Shown: positions 52,542-62,075, counted from the first letter of the stretch. The stretch: DNA of 64,000 bases from Chryseobacterium piscicola (GCF_900156685.1 NZ_FTOJ01000001.1:310001-374000); one strand, 5' to 3'. Numbers and translations: made by a program. The notes: generated by a model from the sequence alone, not told the origin.

Positions 52542-53327
52542 TTAAAGATCTTCAGCTTCTGCCAAAAGTTCTACAATATCTTTCACTTCTACTTCGGTGT
52601 TTTTGTTGAAATGCTTTACACCATCAGTCATCATGGTATTGCAAAAAGGGCAACCTGTAGCAATTATTTTAGGTTCTTTAGAAAGGGCTTCTTCTGTTCT
52701 TTCAACGTTAATGTCTTTTTTACCTTTTTCAGGTTCTTTAAACATTTGTGCACCACCTGCACCACAACAAAGCCCGTTGGTTTTGCAACGTTTCATTTCA
52801 ACTAATTCGGCATCCAGTTTCTCTAGGAGCATTCTTGGTGCTTCATATTCGCCATTGGCCCTCCCAAGGTAGCAAGGATCGTGAAAAGTGATTTTTTTGC
52901 CTTTAAATTGTCCGCCCTCTATTTTCAGTCGGCCTTCTTCCATAAGGGTTTTCAGAAATTGGGTGTGGTGTACAACCTCGTATTTTCCGCCTAATGAAGG
53001 GTATTCATTTTTTAAAGTATTAAAACAGTGTGGGCAAGCCGTTACGATTTTTTTCACCTCGTAAGCGTTCAAAATTTCAATATTGGTAAGCGCCATCATT
53101 TGGAAAACGAATTCGTTTCCGGCACGTTTTGCGGGATCTCCCGTACAGCTTTCTTCTTGTCCGAGAACGGCAAATTCAACGCCAATTTTGTTTAAAATTT
53201 TACAAAAAGCTTTGGTTATTTTTTTGGCTCTGTCATCAAAACTTCCGGCACAACCTACCCAGAAGAGAACTTCCGGAGATTTGCCTTCCATTGCGTATTC
53301 GGCCATTGTTTTTATAGTGAAATCCAT
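52542..53327 (-). CDS. Iron-sulfur protein with CCG domains (HdrB/GlpC-like)
   Basis: A 261-residue protein with two cysteine-rich CCG-type repeats (PF02754): FWVGCAGSFD with ACPHCFNTLKNEYP, and DPCYLGRANGEY with NGLCCGAGGAQM and ATGCPFCNTMM. Such domains bind unusual iron-sulfur clusters in heterodisulfide-reductase-like and glycolate-oxidase complexes. It is encoded after a membrane 4Fe-4S protein and probably forms an electron-transfer complex with it. Substrate unknown. Confidence 0.88.
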   Translation of the reverse strand: MDFTIKTMAEYAMEGKSPEVLFWVGCAGSFDDRAKKITKAFCKILNKIGVEFAVLGQEESCTGDPAKRAGNEFVFQMMALTNIEILNAYEVKKIVTACPHCFNTLKNEYPSLGGKYEVVHHTQFLKTLMEEGRLKIEGGQFKGKKITFHDPCYLGRANGEYEAPRMLLEKLDAELVEMKRCKTNGLCCGAGGAQMFKEPEKGKKDINVERTEEALSKEPKIIATGCPFCNTMMTDGVKHFNKNTEVEVKDIVELLAEAEDL

Positions 53328-53373
53328 GATGTATTAATGATAAGTAATGATTGATAGGTTATAATTGATTTTA

Positions 53374-53400
53374 ATTTTCAAATTATCTCATTTTCAAATT
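53374..53400. repeat. Direct repeat ATTTTCAAATT
   Basis: ATTTTCAAATTATCTC (53374-53389) is followed by ATTTTCAAATT (53390-53400), just before the stop of the membrane iron-sulfur gene. It resembles low-complexity repeats common in flavobacterial gaps. Confidence 0.45.
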
Positions 53401-54738
53401 CTAGTCTTTTGCCCAATTCAGACGATCGGCTTGATTGTACTGCCAAGGTGCAGCATTGTTCTCCACATTAGCCATCATTAGATTCAGCTCTTGAGGCGCT
53501 GCAGATTGTTCCATTACTAAGAATCTTCGCATTTCGAGAATAATAGAAAGCGGATCTAAAAGTATAGGACAAGCCTGCGTACAAGCATTACACGTAGTAC
53601 AAGCCCAGAGTTCTTCTTTTGTTATATAATCATTTAATAACTTTTTGCCGTCATCTTCAAACTTTTCGTTTTTATCAATGTTTTTGCCTACTTCTTCTAA
53701 ACGGTCTCTGGTTTTCATTAAAATTAATCTTGGAGACAATTTTTTGCCAGTAATATTTGCGGGACAAACCGAAGTACATCTTCCGCATTCTGTGCAAGAA
53801 TAAGCATTGAGAAGCTGAACTTGATTTAAATCAAAAACATCTTCTGCACCAAATTTGGAGGGTGCTTCTTCTGAACCTTCAGCAGGAGCTGCATAAGGAT
53901 CAGCGTTTGGATCCATCATTAATTTGATTTCTTTAGTAACAGAATCTAAATTATTAAACTTTCCATACAAATCTAAATTGGCGTACCAAGTACTTGGAAA
54001 AGCTAAAATAATGTGTAAATGTTTAGAATAATAAAGATAATTCATAAAGAATAAAATCCCCACAAAGTGAAACCACCAAGCTCCTCTTTCAACTATTTCT
54101 AGAAAAGAACTATCAAAACTGAAAATTTCTAAAAACGGAACCAATGTCATCTCACTGATAGGAAATGCCCCAAGATGATGATAACCATCAAAGCCCCTCG
54201 TTTGCAATATGAAGTCTGAGGAATTCATAGTAAAGAATGCCATCATTAAGGCGAATTCGATAATTAAGATCCAATTGGCGTCATTTTTTGGCCACCCGAA
54301 AAGTTCTTTCATCGTTAATCTTTTTACGTCATAAAAATTTCTACGGATGAAGAAGAGTACAACTCCAATGATTACCAAAAGAGCTAAAATCTCTAAAGTT
54401 GCTGTAAAAATATTATAAAAAGTAGGACCAAAAATTGTTGAAAGAAAACGGTGTGTATCAAAAATTCCATCAATAATAATTTCGATCAGCTCAATATTAA
54501 TAATTACGAAACCTACATACACAAAGAGATGTAAAACGCCAGCAACGGGTCTTGCGCTCATGCGGCTTTGGCCCATAGCAACACGAGCCATGGTTTCCCA
54601 TCGCTCATTTTTTCTGTCGCTTCGGTTAATTTCTCGTCCGAGTCGAATGTTTCGATAAATTTTTTGCAGACTTTTAGTGAAGAGACCAAATCCTGCAATT
54701 AGTAAAATTACAAATAGGATATTGTCGATATAATGCAT
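53401..54738 (-). CDS. Membrane-bound 4Fe-4S protein (HdrC/NarI-like)
   Basis: A 445-residue protein with five or six transmembrane helices in the first 260 residues and two ferredoxin-type clusters near the C-terminus: CTECGRCTSVCP and CTTCNACTQACP (each CxxCxxCxxxCP). It would pass electrons between quinone or a membrane cofactor and the CCG-domain protein encoded 73 bases downstream. The pair resembles HdrC/HdrB-type or glycolate-oxidase-type electron carriers. MlaD precedes it by 17 bases. Confidence 0.88.
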   Translation of the reverse strand: MHYIDNILFVILLIAGFGLFTKSLQKIYRNIRLGREINRSDRKNERWETMARVAMGQSRMSARPVAGVLHLFVYVGFVIINIELIEIIIDGIFDTHRFLSTIFGPTFYNIFTATLEILALLVIIGVVLFFIRRNFYDVKRLTMKELFGWPKNDANWILIIEFALMMAFFTMNSSDFILQTRGFDGYHHLGAFPISEMTLVPFLEIFSFDSSFLEIVERGAWWFHFVGILFFMNYLYYSKHLHIILAFPSTWYANLDLYGKFNNLDSVTKEIKLMMDPNADPYAAPAEGSEEAPSKFGAEDVFDLNQVQLLNAYSCTECGRCTSVCPANITGKKLSPRLILMKTRDRLEEVGKNIDKNEKFEDDGKKLLNDYITKEELWACTTCNACTQACPILLDPLSIILEMRRFLVMEQSAAPQELNLMMANVENNAAPWQYNQADRLNWAKD

Positions 54739-54755
54739 ACCAAAATGGTTAAAAG

Positions 54756-55709
54756 TTATTCTTTATTTGCGTTTTTGCCAAACACTGAAAAATTCACGTA
54801 TCTTTTTGGGTTGGCTTTAAAATCTTCTAGAAGAACGTTAAGATTAGTAGATGCAGAATTTAGATTGTTGTACAACTGATCGTCTTTCATTATTTTACCT
54901 AAACTTCCTTCGCCACGGTCTATTCCTCCAATTACTTTATTTAGTTGTCCTACTGTTGCATCAAGATTGGCAATTGTAGCATTCAATTTCTTAGTGTCTA
55001 TACTTTCTGCAAGATTTCCGTATTTATCTATTGTTACTTTTCCACTTTGCATGGTAACACTAGCCTCATCTAAAACTTTTTGAAGTTTAGGGTCATTGTT
55101 TCCAACCAATTTATTAACGCTTCCAGCCGTGTTTTCCAAAGCTCCTACCGTTTTATTTAGATTTTGCAATAATACCTTAATTTCTTCTCTGTTTTGAGCA
55201 TTCATCACCTGATTGGCGTTTGCCATTAAAGAATCTACTCTGTAAAGTACGGTCTGCAGTTGGTCTTTTACAGGTCCCACTTGAGAAGAAAGACTGTTTA
55301 GCATTCCCAATTTGTAAGCACCCTTCAATGTATCTCCGTCTTTTGCTGTGGCACCTCCGTACATTAGATTTAGTTTCATTTCTTTACCAGACATTAGGCC
55401 AGGTTCAAAAATCTCTACGTTTGAGTTTTTCGAAAATTCAAATTCGTCGTCTACCGTTATTTTTACTACAAAACTGATTTTGCCATCTTTTCCGGTAATG
55501 GGAATGATTTTATCAACCTGTCCCACTTTAAGACCATTGATAGAAACAGGTGCAGACTGCGTGAGGCCTTCTACATTTTCGTATTTAGCATAAAAAATAT
55601 TATCAGTTGTAAAGAGGCTTTTGCCTTTCATAAACTGAAATAGGATCACGAAACCGACAATCGCCAATAGAGCTATGAGACCGGCTTTTAATTCTTTGCT
55701 GAATTTCAC
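54756..55709 (-). CDS. mlaD: MlaD-type MCE domain protein (lipid transport)
   Basis: A 317-residue protein with one N-terminal membrane helix (about residues 10-26) and an MCE domain (about 38-115: YAKYENVEGLTQSAPVSING, LKVGQVDKI, FEPGLMSGKEM). A long helical C-terminal part (about 130-305) is rich in Asn, Leu and Lys, as in MCE proteins that form a tube. It should work with an MlaE/MlaF pair, which is encoded 35 kb away in this window. The start codon is GTG at 55709, with no ATG nearby. Confidence 0.9.
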   Translation of the reverse strand: MKFSKELKAGLIALLAIVGFVILFQFMKGKSLFTTDNIFYAKYENVEGLTQSAPVSINGLKVGQVDKIIPITGKDGKISFVVKITVDDEFEFSKNSNVEIFEPGLMSGKEMKLNLMYGGATAKDGDTLKGAYKLGMLNSLSSQVGPVKDQLQTVLYRVDSLMANANQVMNAQNREEIKVLLQNLNKTVGALENTAGSVNKLVGNNDPKLQKVLDEASVTMQSGKVTIDKYGNLAESIDTKKLNATIANLDATVGQLNKVIGGIDRGEGSLGKIMKDDQLYNNLNSASTNLNVLLEDFKANPKRYVNFSVFGKNANKE

Positions 55710-55785
55710 TTTTTAAATTTTTTCTAATGAGCAAATATAATACATTTTGAGTGTATTAAACTATTGCTCGGTGTTAAGTACCAAC

Positions 55786-55810
55786 AAAGCGGCAAAAACT
55801 TTGCCGCTTT
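55786..55810 (-). terminator. Terminator after the PpiD-like gene
   Basis: An 11-bp perfect stem pairs AAAGCGGCAAA (55786-55796) with 55800-55810 around a 3-base loop, 24 bases beyond the stop of the minus-strand gene. Confidence 0.75.
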
Positions 55811-55833
55811 GTATATGAAAATGAAATTAAATT

Positions 55834-57972
55834 TTATTGTTGCTGATTTCCAAGCTTATTCCAGATTTCGATTCTGTAATCATCGATGTCTGCATTGTCT
55901 TGTAAGCTCTTCATCCAAGCTTGCCCAAACATTCCTGCATTTCTTTGATTGATTGATTCTGTGAACTGCTTCAAATCACCAGGTTGCTTATTTATTGTTT
56001 CAGATTTTTTCACCAAAACATACACTCCTGTTCCTCCTTCAATAGGATTTGAAATTTTGCCTTTTTGAATTCCGAAAGCAGCACCTGCTACTTTAGGTTC
56101 CATTGCACCAGCAACAGACGGCTGAAGCATGTTTACCTGTGCAGATTGTTTTGTAGTTGCAAAGGTTTTAGCAACTTGATCAAGGCTTGATGCTTTACCA
56201 ATTTTCTCAGAAATTTGTTTAGCAGCCAATTTGTTTAGAACAATAGTTTCTATTTGTGATCTTACAGATTCGGGATCTGCAAGTCCTTTTTCTTGTTTTC
56301 CGTTAAGATAAACTACTATTTTATCTCCTGTTCCTTCTACAGTGAAGATTTCTGTATTTCCTTTTTCTCTTTTCTTATCAAAAGCCCAAGTAAGAATTTC
56401 TGAATCTTTATCTGTTCCGAGACCTTGTATCTGCCCATCAAATCTTTTTGCTTGGGAAGCATTGGTGTATTGGTAGTTTGATTTTTTAGCAATATTCACA
56501 AAGTCGTTAAAAGATTTACCTTCAACTTGCTGTATGAATCTTCTTGAGTTTTTGTCTACTAAGTTTTCAGTAGCTTCAGATGGTTTTACAGTTTTTACCA
56601 AGTGAGCAATTTTGTAGCCCATTGTTCCTGCTTTTTTATCTTCTACGTTGATGATGTGGTATCCAAATTCGGTTTCAGTAATACCAGTAGAGCCTTTTGC
56701 GTTTGTAGCAAGAAAGCTTAAGTAACCCGTTGCAAATTGACTTTGAGGAGTCGTCCACCCAACACTTCCGTTTCTCTCAACAGCATTCGGTTCGTCAGAA
56801 AGTTTTAAACCTTCAGCAAATTTTGCAGGATTCCCTTTAATTGTTGCTAGTATGCTATCGGCAATTTTCTTCGCAGCTTCTTTAGTTCTTGTAGCTGTAG
56901 ATCTTTCTGCACCTTTGTAAGAAATCAGGATGTGTTTAGAAAGCGTAGAGTCTGAAGGTTTTTTATCCAAAAGTTTAGAAACTACAAAAAGCTCTTGTTC
57001 TTTATAAGGCCCGAAAGTTTGTCCGATAGAGGCTGTTTCAATTTTTCCCTGAAGACCTTGTGGCACTTGGTTGGCTTGTACGTATTGGTTGTTAAAAGGG
57101 ACATCAGAATTTGCTAATACAAATAGAGAGTCATTTTTAGTATTTTGAAAGTTTTCTGTAGTAGCAGCGTCTGTTCCAGAGAACAACCTTGTTATCTCTT
57201 TTTGTGTTGCCGCTTCGTCTGCCGCACTTGGTTTAGCTGGGAAAAGTACTACGCCCAAATTTCTGCTTGGTTCAGTTTTAAACATTACAGGATGTTGGTT
57301 GATGTAGTTCTGAAGGTCTTCCGTTGTTGCTTTTATTTTATTTTTCGCAAGGTAAGAAGCGTAATCTATTTTTACGAAGTCTATATCCGCCATTTGATCT
57401 CTCTCTTTCATGAGTTCTTCGGCTTCTTTTTTACCTGTGGTGATACCTGTAGAAATATTGGCAAATACTTGTCTTGCCATAATTCTGTACTCAATAGATT
57501 TTCTAGTTTTCATCCATTGAAGATAATCTTGAGGTTTGGTATTTTTAAGCGTTTCAATCTCTTTTTTCAGCTCCTGAAGTTTAAAGTTTCCTTTTTCATC
57601 AAAAAGCTGTTTGTTTTGAGCAAACATTTGATCGTACTGAAGTTGGCTCCAGAAAAGATCGTCCGTCATTTCGAATCCCATTTTTTCAAACTCTTGCTTG
57701 ATGAGTTTAGACTGTACCAGTAATTGCCAAGCTTGCTCTTCAAGACCGCTTTGTGGTTGGTTTTGCTGTTGAGCTTGCTGTTGCAATACAAATAGCTGGT
57801 CGTTAAACTCTTCACGGGTTATCTTTTCGCCATTTACTTTTCCTAAAACATCAGGATTTTTACCAAAAACCTTTTCAATACTTTCAGGGTTTACCAAAAA
57901 CGCTAAAAGCGCTAATGCTATAATCCCCATTAATAACCAAGGTTTACTCCTAATCTGTCCTAAAATTGCCAT
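55834..57972 (-). CDS. Peptidylprolyl isomerase / periplasmic folding factor (PpiD/SurA-like)
   Basis: A 712-residue protein from the ATG at 57972 (MAILGQIRSKPWLLMG); a start at 58011 would add 13 residues before the membrane helix. One helix at about 12-30 anchors it in the inner membrane. A SurA-type N-terminal chaperone region follows (GKVNGEKITREEFNDQ). A PPIC rotamase domain lies around 340-460 (SKHILISYKGAERSTATRTK, GNPAKFAEG, YGYHIINVED-like), and a second, less clear one comes near 500-650. It assists folding of exported proteins. Confidence 0.87.
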   Translation of the reverse strand: MAILGQIRSKPWLLMGIIALALLAFLVNPESIEKVFGKNPDVLGKVNGEKITREEFNDQLFVLQQQAQQQNQPQSGLEEQAWQLLVQSKLIKQEFEKMGFEMTDDLFWSQLQYDQMFAQNKQLFDEKGNFKLQELKKEIETLKNTKPQDYLQWMKTRKSIEYRIMARQVFANISTGITTGKKEAEELMKERDQMADIDFVKIDYASYLAKNKIKATTEDLQNYINQHPVMFKTEPSRNLGVVLFPAKPSAADEAATQKEITRLFSGTDAATTENFQNTKNDSLFVLANSDVPFNNQYVQANQVPQGLQGKIETASIGQTFGPYKEQELFVVSKLLDKKPSDSTLSKHILISYKGAERSTATRTKEAAKKIADSILATIKGNPAKFAEGLKLSDEPNAVERNGSVGWTTPQSQFATGYLSFLATNAKGSTGITETEFGYHIINVEDKKAGTMGYKIAHLVKTVKPSEATENLVDKNSRRFIQQVEGKSFNDFVNIAKKSNYQYTNASQAKRFDGQIQGLGTDKDSEILTWAFDKKREKGNTEIFTVEGTGDKIVVYLNGKQEKGLADPESVRSQIETIVLNKLAAKQISEKIGKASSLDQVAKTFATTKQSAQVNMLQPSVAGAMEPKVAGAAFGIQKGKISNPIEGGTGVYVLVKKSETINKQPGDLKQFTESINQRNAGMFGQAWMKSLQDNADIDDYRIEIWNKLGNQQQ

Positions 57973-58111
57973 TTTATAATATAGTTTTATATAGTCTGCG
58001 AAAATACACATTTTTAGGAAATTAGCATAATCTTAGTGGCTTTTTTAAATTTTTTAAATTTTAATGAATGTAAAAAGGAAATTTTGACCGTATTTTTTAC
58101 TAAAATTCAAA

Positions 58112-58127
58112 TGGCACATCTATTGAG
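58112..58127 (+). promoter_or_regulatory. Sigma-54-like sequence upstream of lon
   Basis: TGGCACATCTATTGAG resembles the -24/-12 pattern TGGCAC-n5-TTGC, with A in place of the usual final C. It is 100 bases upstream of lon. Low confidence. Confidence 0.3.
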
Positions 58128-58202
58128 TAATTCTACACCTTGGATTCTGACGGCGCTTAATAAAAGCTTTGCTCAGATTCTTTTGAATAACAAATAAATT
58201 AT

Positions 58203-58219
58203 AATGACAATTTGTCATT
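58203..58219. promoter_or_regulatory. 17-bp palindrome directly upstream of lon
   Basis: AATGACAA-T-TTGTCATT is perfectly symmetric and lies 9 bases before the lon ATG. It could be an operator for a heat-shock or stress regulator, or an RNA hairpin hiding the start region. Confidence 0.45.
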
Positions 58220-58228
58220 TAAAATACT

Positions 58229-60634
58229 ATGACAGAATTTGAAGATCTTGATTTTGAAGAAATCTTAGGAAATGGTTTTGAAATCGTAACAGACGGAATA
58301 AATATCTCAGACTTTACAGAAAACGAAAAAAATGCAGGTCAGAAGGTGTTTCCTATCTTGCCGGTAAGGAATATGGTTATGTTTCCGAACGTAGTTATAC
58401 CCATCACTGCAGGCAGGAAAAGCTCTATTCAGTTATTAGAAGAAGCTCAGGCAAATGGTGAATTCATCGGTGTTGTAAGCCAAAAAAATTCTGAAATAGA
58501 AAACCCAGAAGAAAAAGACCTTTACACTACGGGAACTTTAGCCAAAATCATTAAGATTATTAAACTTCCGGAAGGAAATATTACCGCTATTACAAAGGGT
58601 TTCCATCGATTTAAAATAAAAAAAATTGTAGATAAACAACCTTATCTAAAAGGCGAAATTACAAAGCTGAAAGACACAAAACCAAAGACTAAGGAAGAGT
58701 ATGAAGCGCTTCTTGAGAATATTAAAGATTTGGCTTTAAAAATAATTGACCTAGATCCCAATATTCCAAATGCTGCAAATTTTGCTATCAAAAACATCAG
58801 CAGTAATGATGATTTACTCAATTTTATATGTTCTAATGCAAGCTTTCGCTCGGGAGAAAAACAAAAACTTCTAGAAGAAAAGAGTCTTTTGGTGCGTGCC
58901 AACAAGTGCTATGAAATGATGCATGAAGATTTTCGTAAATTAGAACTTAGAAATCAAATTCATCAGAAAACATCCAAAGATTTAGATAAACAGCAAAGAG
59001 AATATTTTCTTAATCAGCAGATAAGAACCATTCAGGATGAGTTGGGTGGTGGCCCAGAAAGTGATGTAGAAGAGCTTTTGAAAAAGGCTAAAACTAAAAA
59101 ATGGAATGAAGAAGTAGAGGAGCATTTCCAAAAAGAAATGTCTAGGCTTCAGAGGCAAAACCCAAACTCACCAGATTATAATGTTCAAAGAAATTATCTT
59201 GATTTTTTCACTGATCTTCCTTGGGACAGCTACACGAAAGATGTATTTGATATTGCAAAAGCCGAGAAAATTTTAGATAAAGCGCATTTTGGGCTAGACG
59301 ATATTAAAAAAAGAATTTTAGAACACATCGCTGTTCTGAAACTTAAAAACAATATGAAATCGCCTATTCTTCTGTTGGTAGGTCCTCCCGGAGTTGGTAA
59401 AACTTCTTTAGGGAAATCTATTGCGGATGCTTTAGGCAGAAAGTATGTAAGGCTTTCGTTGGGTGGTTTGCATGATGAAAGTGAAATTCGGGGGCATAGA
59501 AAAACTTACATCGGAGCAATGGCGGGGAGGGTTATTCAGTCGATAAAAAAGGCAGGAACTTCAAATCCGGTAATTGTTTTAGATGAAATGGATAAAATTG
59601 CACAAGGTCTTCATGGAGACCCAAGCTCGGCTTTGCTGGAAGTTTTAGATCCAGAGCAAAATAATTCTTTCTATGATAATTTCCTTGAATTGGGCTATGA
59701 TTTGTCTAAAGTGATGTTTATTGCCACAGCAAATTCTTTGTCAACTATTCAGTCTCCGCTTTTAGATAGAACTGAAATTATTCAAATTGCAGGCTATACT
59801 TTAGAGGAAAAAATTGAAATTGCAAAAAGGCATTTAATTAAAAAGCAACAAGAAGAGAATGGGCTAGATTCAAAATCATTCAAACTCGGAAATATTGAAC
59901 TGAAACATATTATTGAAGCTCACACTTCAGAAAGTGGCGTTCGTACTTTAGAAAAAAGAATTGCAGGCATTGCTCGTTGGGTAGCTTTGCAAACTGCATT
60001 AGAAAAAGTATATGACACCAAAATTTCTTTAGATAAAGTAGATGAAATTTTGGGTATTCCTAGACCAAAAAGTATTTCAGAAATTACAGATGCTCCAGGT
60101 GTTGTTACCGGCTTGGCTTGGACGAGCGTAGGTGGGGATATTCTTTTTATAGAGAGTATACTAAGTAACGGAAAAGGTGCTCTTACCATGACGGGGAATC
60201 TTGGGACAGTAATGAAAGAATCTGCTACAATAGCTTTAGAATACATCAAAGCGAAGCACGAAGAACTTGGCATAGATGAAGATGCTTTGGAGAAGAAAAA
60301 TATTCACGTACACGTTCCGGAAGGAGCAACACCAAAAGATGGTCCTTCTGCAGGTATCGCTATGCTTTCGTCGATGGTTTCTTCATTTAGAAATAAGAAA
60401 CTGAGACCGCATCTTGCTATGACAGGAGAAATTACTCTTCGCGGTAAGGTGCTTCCTGTAGGTGGAATTAAAGAGAAATTACTTGCGGCAACAAGAGCGG
60501 GTATTAAAGAAGTTATCTTGTGTGAAGCCAATAGGAAAGATGTTGAAGAAATTAAGCAAGATTATCTGAAAAATTTGAAAGTACATTATGTGAACCGAAT
60601 GGAAGAGGTAATTGATCTTGCTTTAGAAAAATAA
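58229..60634 (+). CDS. lon: ATP-dependent protease Lon
   Basis: An 801-residue Lon protease, which unfolds and degrades damaged and regulatory proteins. The N-terminal substrate domain (about 35-230) is followed by a coiled coil, the AAA+ domain with Walker A GPPGVGKT at 385-392, Walker B VIVLDEMDK, and the serine-lysine protease domain with Ser707 (DGPSAG) and Lys748 (GGIKEK). Length and order of domains are normal. A perfect palindrome lies 9 bases before the start codon. A terminator follows. Confidence 0.97.
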   Translation: MTEFEDLDFEEILGNGFEIVTDGINISDFTENEKNAGQKVFPILPVRNMVMFPNVVIPITAGRKSSIQLLEEAQANGEFIGVVSQKNSEIENPEEKDLYTTGTLAKIIKIIKLPEGNITAITKGFHRFKIKKIVDKQPYLKGEITKLKDTKPKTKEEYEALLENIKDLALKIIDLDPNIPNAANFAIKNISSNDDLLNFICSNASFRSGEKQKLLEEKSLLVRANKCYEMMHEDFRKLELRNQIHQKTSKDLDKQQREYFLNQQIRTIQDELGGGPESDVEELLKKAKTKKWNEEVEEHFQKEMSRLQRQNPNSPDYNVQRNYLDFFTDLPWDSYTKDVFDIAKAEKILDKAHFGLDDIKKRILEHIAVLKLKNNMKSPILLLVGPPGVGKTSLGKSIADALGRKYVRLSLGGLHDESEIRGHRKTYIGAMAGRVIQSIKKAGTSNPVIVLDEMDKIAQGLHGDPSSALLEVLDPEQNNSFYDNFLELGYDLSKVMFIATANSLSTIQSPLLDRTEIIQIAGYTLEEKIEIAKRHLIKKQQEENGLDSKSFKLGNIELKHIIEAHTSESGVRTLEKRIAGIARWVALQTALEKVYDTKISLDKVDEILGIPRPKSISEITDAPGVVTGLAWTSVGGDILFIESILSNGKGALTMTGNLGTVMKESATIALEYIKAKHEELGIDEDALEKKNIHVHVPEGATPKDGPSAGIAMLSSMVSSFRNKKLRPHLAMTGEITLRGKVLPVGGIKEKLLAATRAGIKEVILCEANRKDVEEIKQDYLKNLKVHYVNRMEEVIDLALEK

Positions 60635-60657
60635 TCGCAATTAATACATGTTTGTAT

Positions 60658-60685
60658 AAAACACGCCAAAAGGCGTGTTTTTTGT
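60658..60685 (+). terminator. Terminator after lon
   Basis: A 10-bp stem pairs AAAACACGCC (60658-60667) with 60672-60681, with an AAAA loop and a T tail. Confidence 0.88.
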
Positions 60686-60733
60686 TTAATAGAAGAAACT
60701 TTCTGATTAATTTTATCCCATTAAATTATTACT

Positions 60734-61846
60734 ATGAACCGTCTAAAATTACCTTTTTTGCAAAAACTAGCGCTGGCAGTAGTTTCTATTATTGGGATAG
60801 GTTATCTCATTAGCCTTGGGCAGAGTATTTTGGCTCCCTTTTTTCTTGCATTCCTTATGGCAATGCTTTTTTTGCCATTTGCTAATTTTTTAGAAAGAAA
60901 ATTAAAATTTCCAAGGTCATTTTCTACTTTGGCTTCGCTCATGGTTTTGCTCGTTATACTTTCTGGATTAATTTATTTCTTTTCATCACAAGTTGCTGGT
61001 TTTGCCAACGATATTCCCAAATTGAGATCTCAGTTTATGGTAGTTTTTGAGGATTTACAACAATGGGTTTCTAAAACTTTTAATGTTAAAATTAAAGAAC
61101 AGTTTACTTATCTCGATCAAGGTTTAAATAAAATTTTATCTTCATCAGGCTTAATTTTAGGTTTTACTTTTGGTATTTTCTCCAGTGGACTGGGTTTTTT
61201 AGCATTTTTTATTCTGTTTTTTATCTTTGTTTTAAATTACAGAAGATTGCTGAATCGTTTTATCATCAATGTTTTTAACGAAAAGCACCAATCTAGCGTT
61301 GTAGAAGCAGTTTCTGAAGTAAGAGTGATGACGAAGCGTTATATAATGGGGCTTTTTATTCAAATCATTATTGTTTCTGTTCTTACCACTATTTTGCTCA
61401 GTATTTTAGGGGTAAAATATGCTATGCTTTTGGGTGTACTTACCGGGCTTTTGAATGTAATTCCCTACATCGGAATATGCATTTCTTTATTGATTTCCTG
61501 CTTTATTGCATTTGCTACCGGAACGGTTTCAGACTGTATTTATACAGCAATAGGTTATATCGTTGTGCATGCTATTGATGGAAATATTGTGCTTCCTTTT
61601 GTGGTGGGTTCTAAGGTGAAAATTAATGCTTTATTTTCTTTTATCGGAATTATTATAGGTGAGCATCTGTGGGGTATTTCTGGGATGTTACTTTGTATAC
61701 CTGCCATTGCCATTATTAAAATTATTTTTGAAAGAGTAGAAGACCTACAGGCATGGGGTAATCTTCTCGGAGAAGACACGAAACCAGACAAAAAAAGGAG
61801 AAAATATAAAATTTCAAAGAATATTACTCTAGAAGAAAGAGAGTAG
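60734..61846 (+). CDS. AI-2E family transporter
   Basis: A 370-residue membrane protein with eight hydrophobic segments, matching the AI-2E/PerM family, whose members export small molecules or ions; the exact substrate is unknown. Recognisable parts are the paired N-terminal helices (LAPFFLAFLMAMLFLP), VVEAVSEVRVMTKRYIMGLF and the C-terminal GVLTGLLNVIPYIG with ISGMLLCIPAIAIIK. The C-terminus is highly basic (KKRRKYK). A 229-base gap follows; it holds no gene and one -7 promoter element for prfA at its end. Confidence 0.88.
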   Translation: MNRLKLPFLQKLALAVVSIIGIGYLISLGQSILAPFFLAFLMAMLFLPFANFLERKLKFPRSFSTLASLMVLLVILSGLIYFFSSQVAGFANDIPKLRSQFMVVFEDLQQWVSKTFNVKIKEQFTYLDQGLNKILSSSGLILGFTFGIFSSGLGFLAFFILFFIFVLNYRRLLNRFIINVFNEKHQSSVVEAVSEVRVMTKRYIMGLFIQIIIVSVLTTILLSILGVKYAMLLGVLTGLLNVIPYIGICISLLISCFIAFATGTVSDCIYTAIGYIVVHAIDGNIVLPFVVGSKVKINALFSFIGIIIGEHLWGISGMLLCIPAIAIIKIIFERVEDLQAWGNLLGEDTKPDKKRRKYKISKNITLEERE

Positions 61847-62050
61847 AGGTTTAGATATTTAATAATTAAAGTTAAACTGATTTTTTTTCTAATTTATACA
61901 ATAAAGTAAACCCCGCTGCATTGGTTACGTCTCTACAGCATTATAATGTATTATCAAGTTAAAAAAAATAATAGACTCTATAAAAAGCATTAAAAACTTA
62001 GCTAAAAACACTCTTCAAAAATGGGCTTTTTTTCTTCCCTTTCAATTCCT

Positions 62051-62058
62051 TATCTTTG
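62051..62058 (+). promoter_or_regulatory. Likely -7 promoter element for prfA
   Basis: TATCTTTG matches TAnnTTTG and ends 17 bases before the prfA ATG. The -33 region is T-rich without a clear TTG. Confidence 0.55.
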
Positions 62059-62075
62059 CATACTAAATTTTTAAT

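Noticed and set aside
57145..57723. A 192-codon open frame on the plus strand opposite the PpiD-like gene
   Set aside because: It is antisense to a clear folding-factor gene, has an atypical Cys/Phe/Arg-rich composition and no family feature; a shadow frame.
27640..61920. Shared AACCCCGCTG string near 27650 and 61912
   Set aside because: Only ten bases are shared with no wider similarity; chance is enough to explain it.
61847..62075. A tRNA or small RNA in the 229-base gap before prfA
   Set aside because: No cloverleaf pairing or CCA end could be made; only AT-rich sequence and the prfA -7 element are visible.
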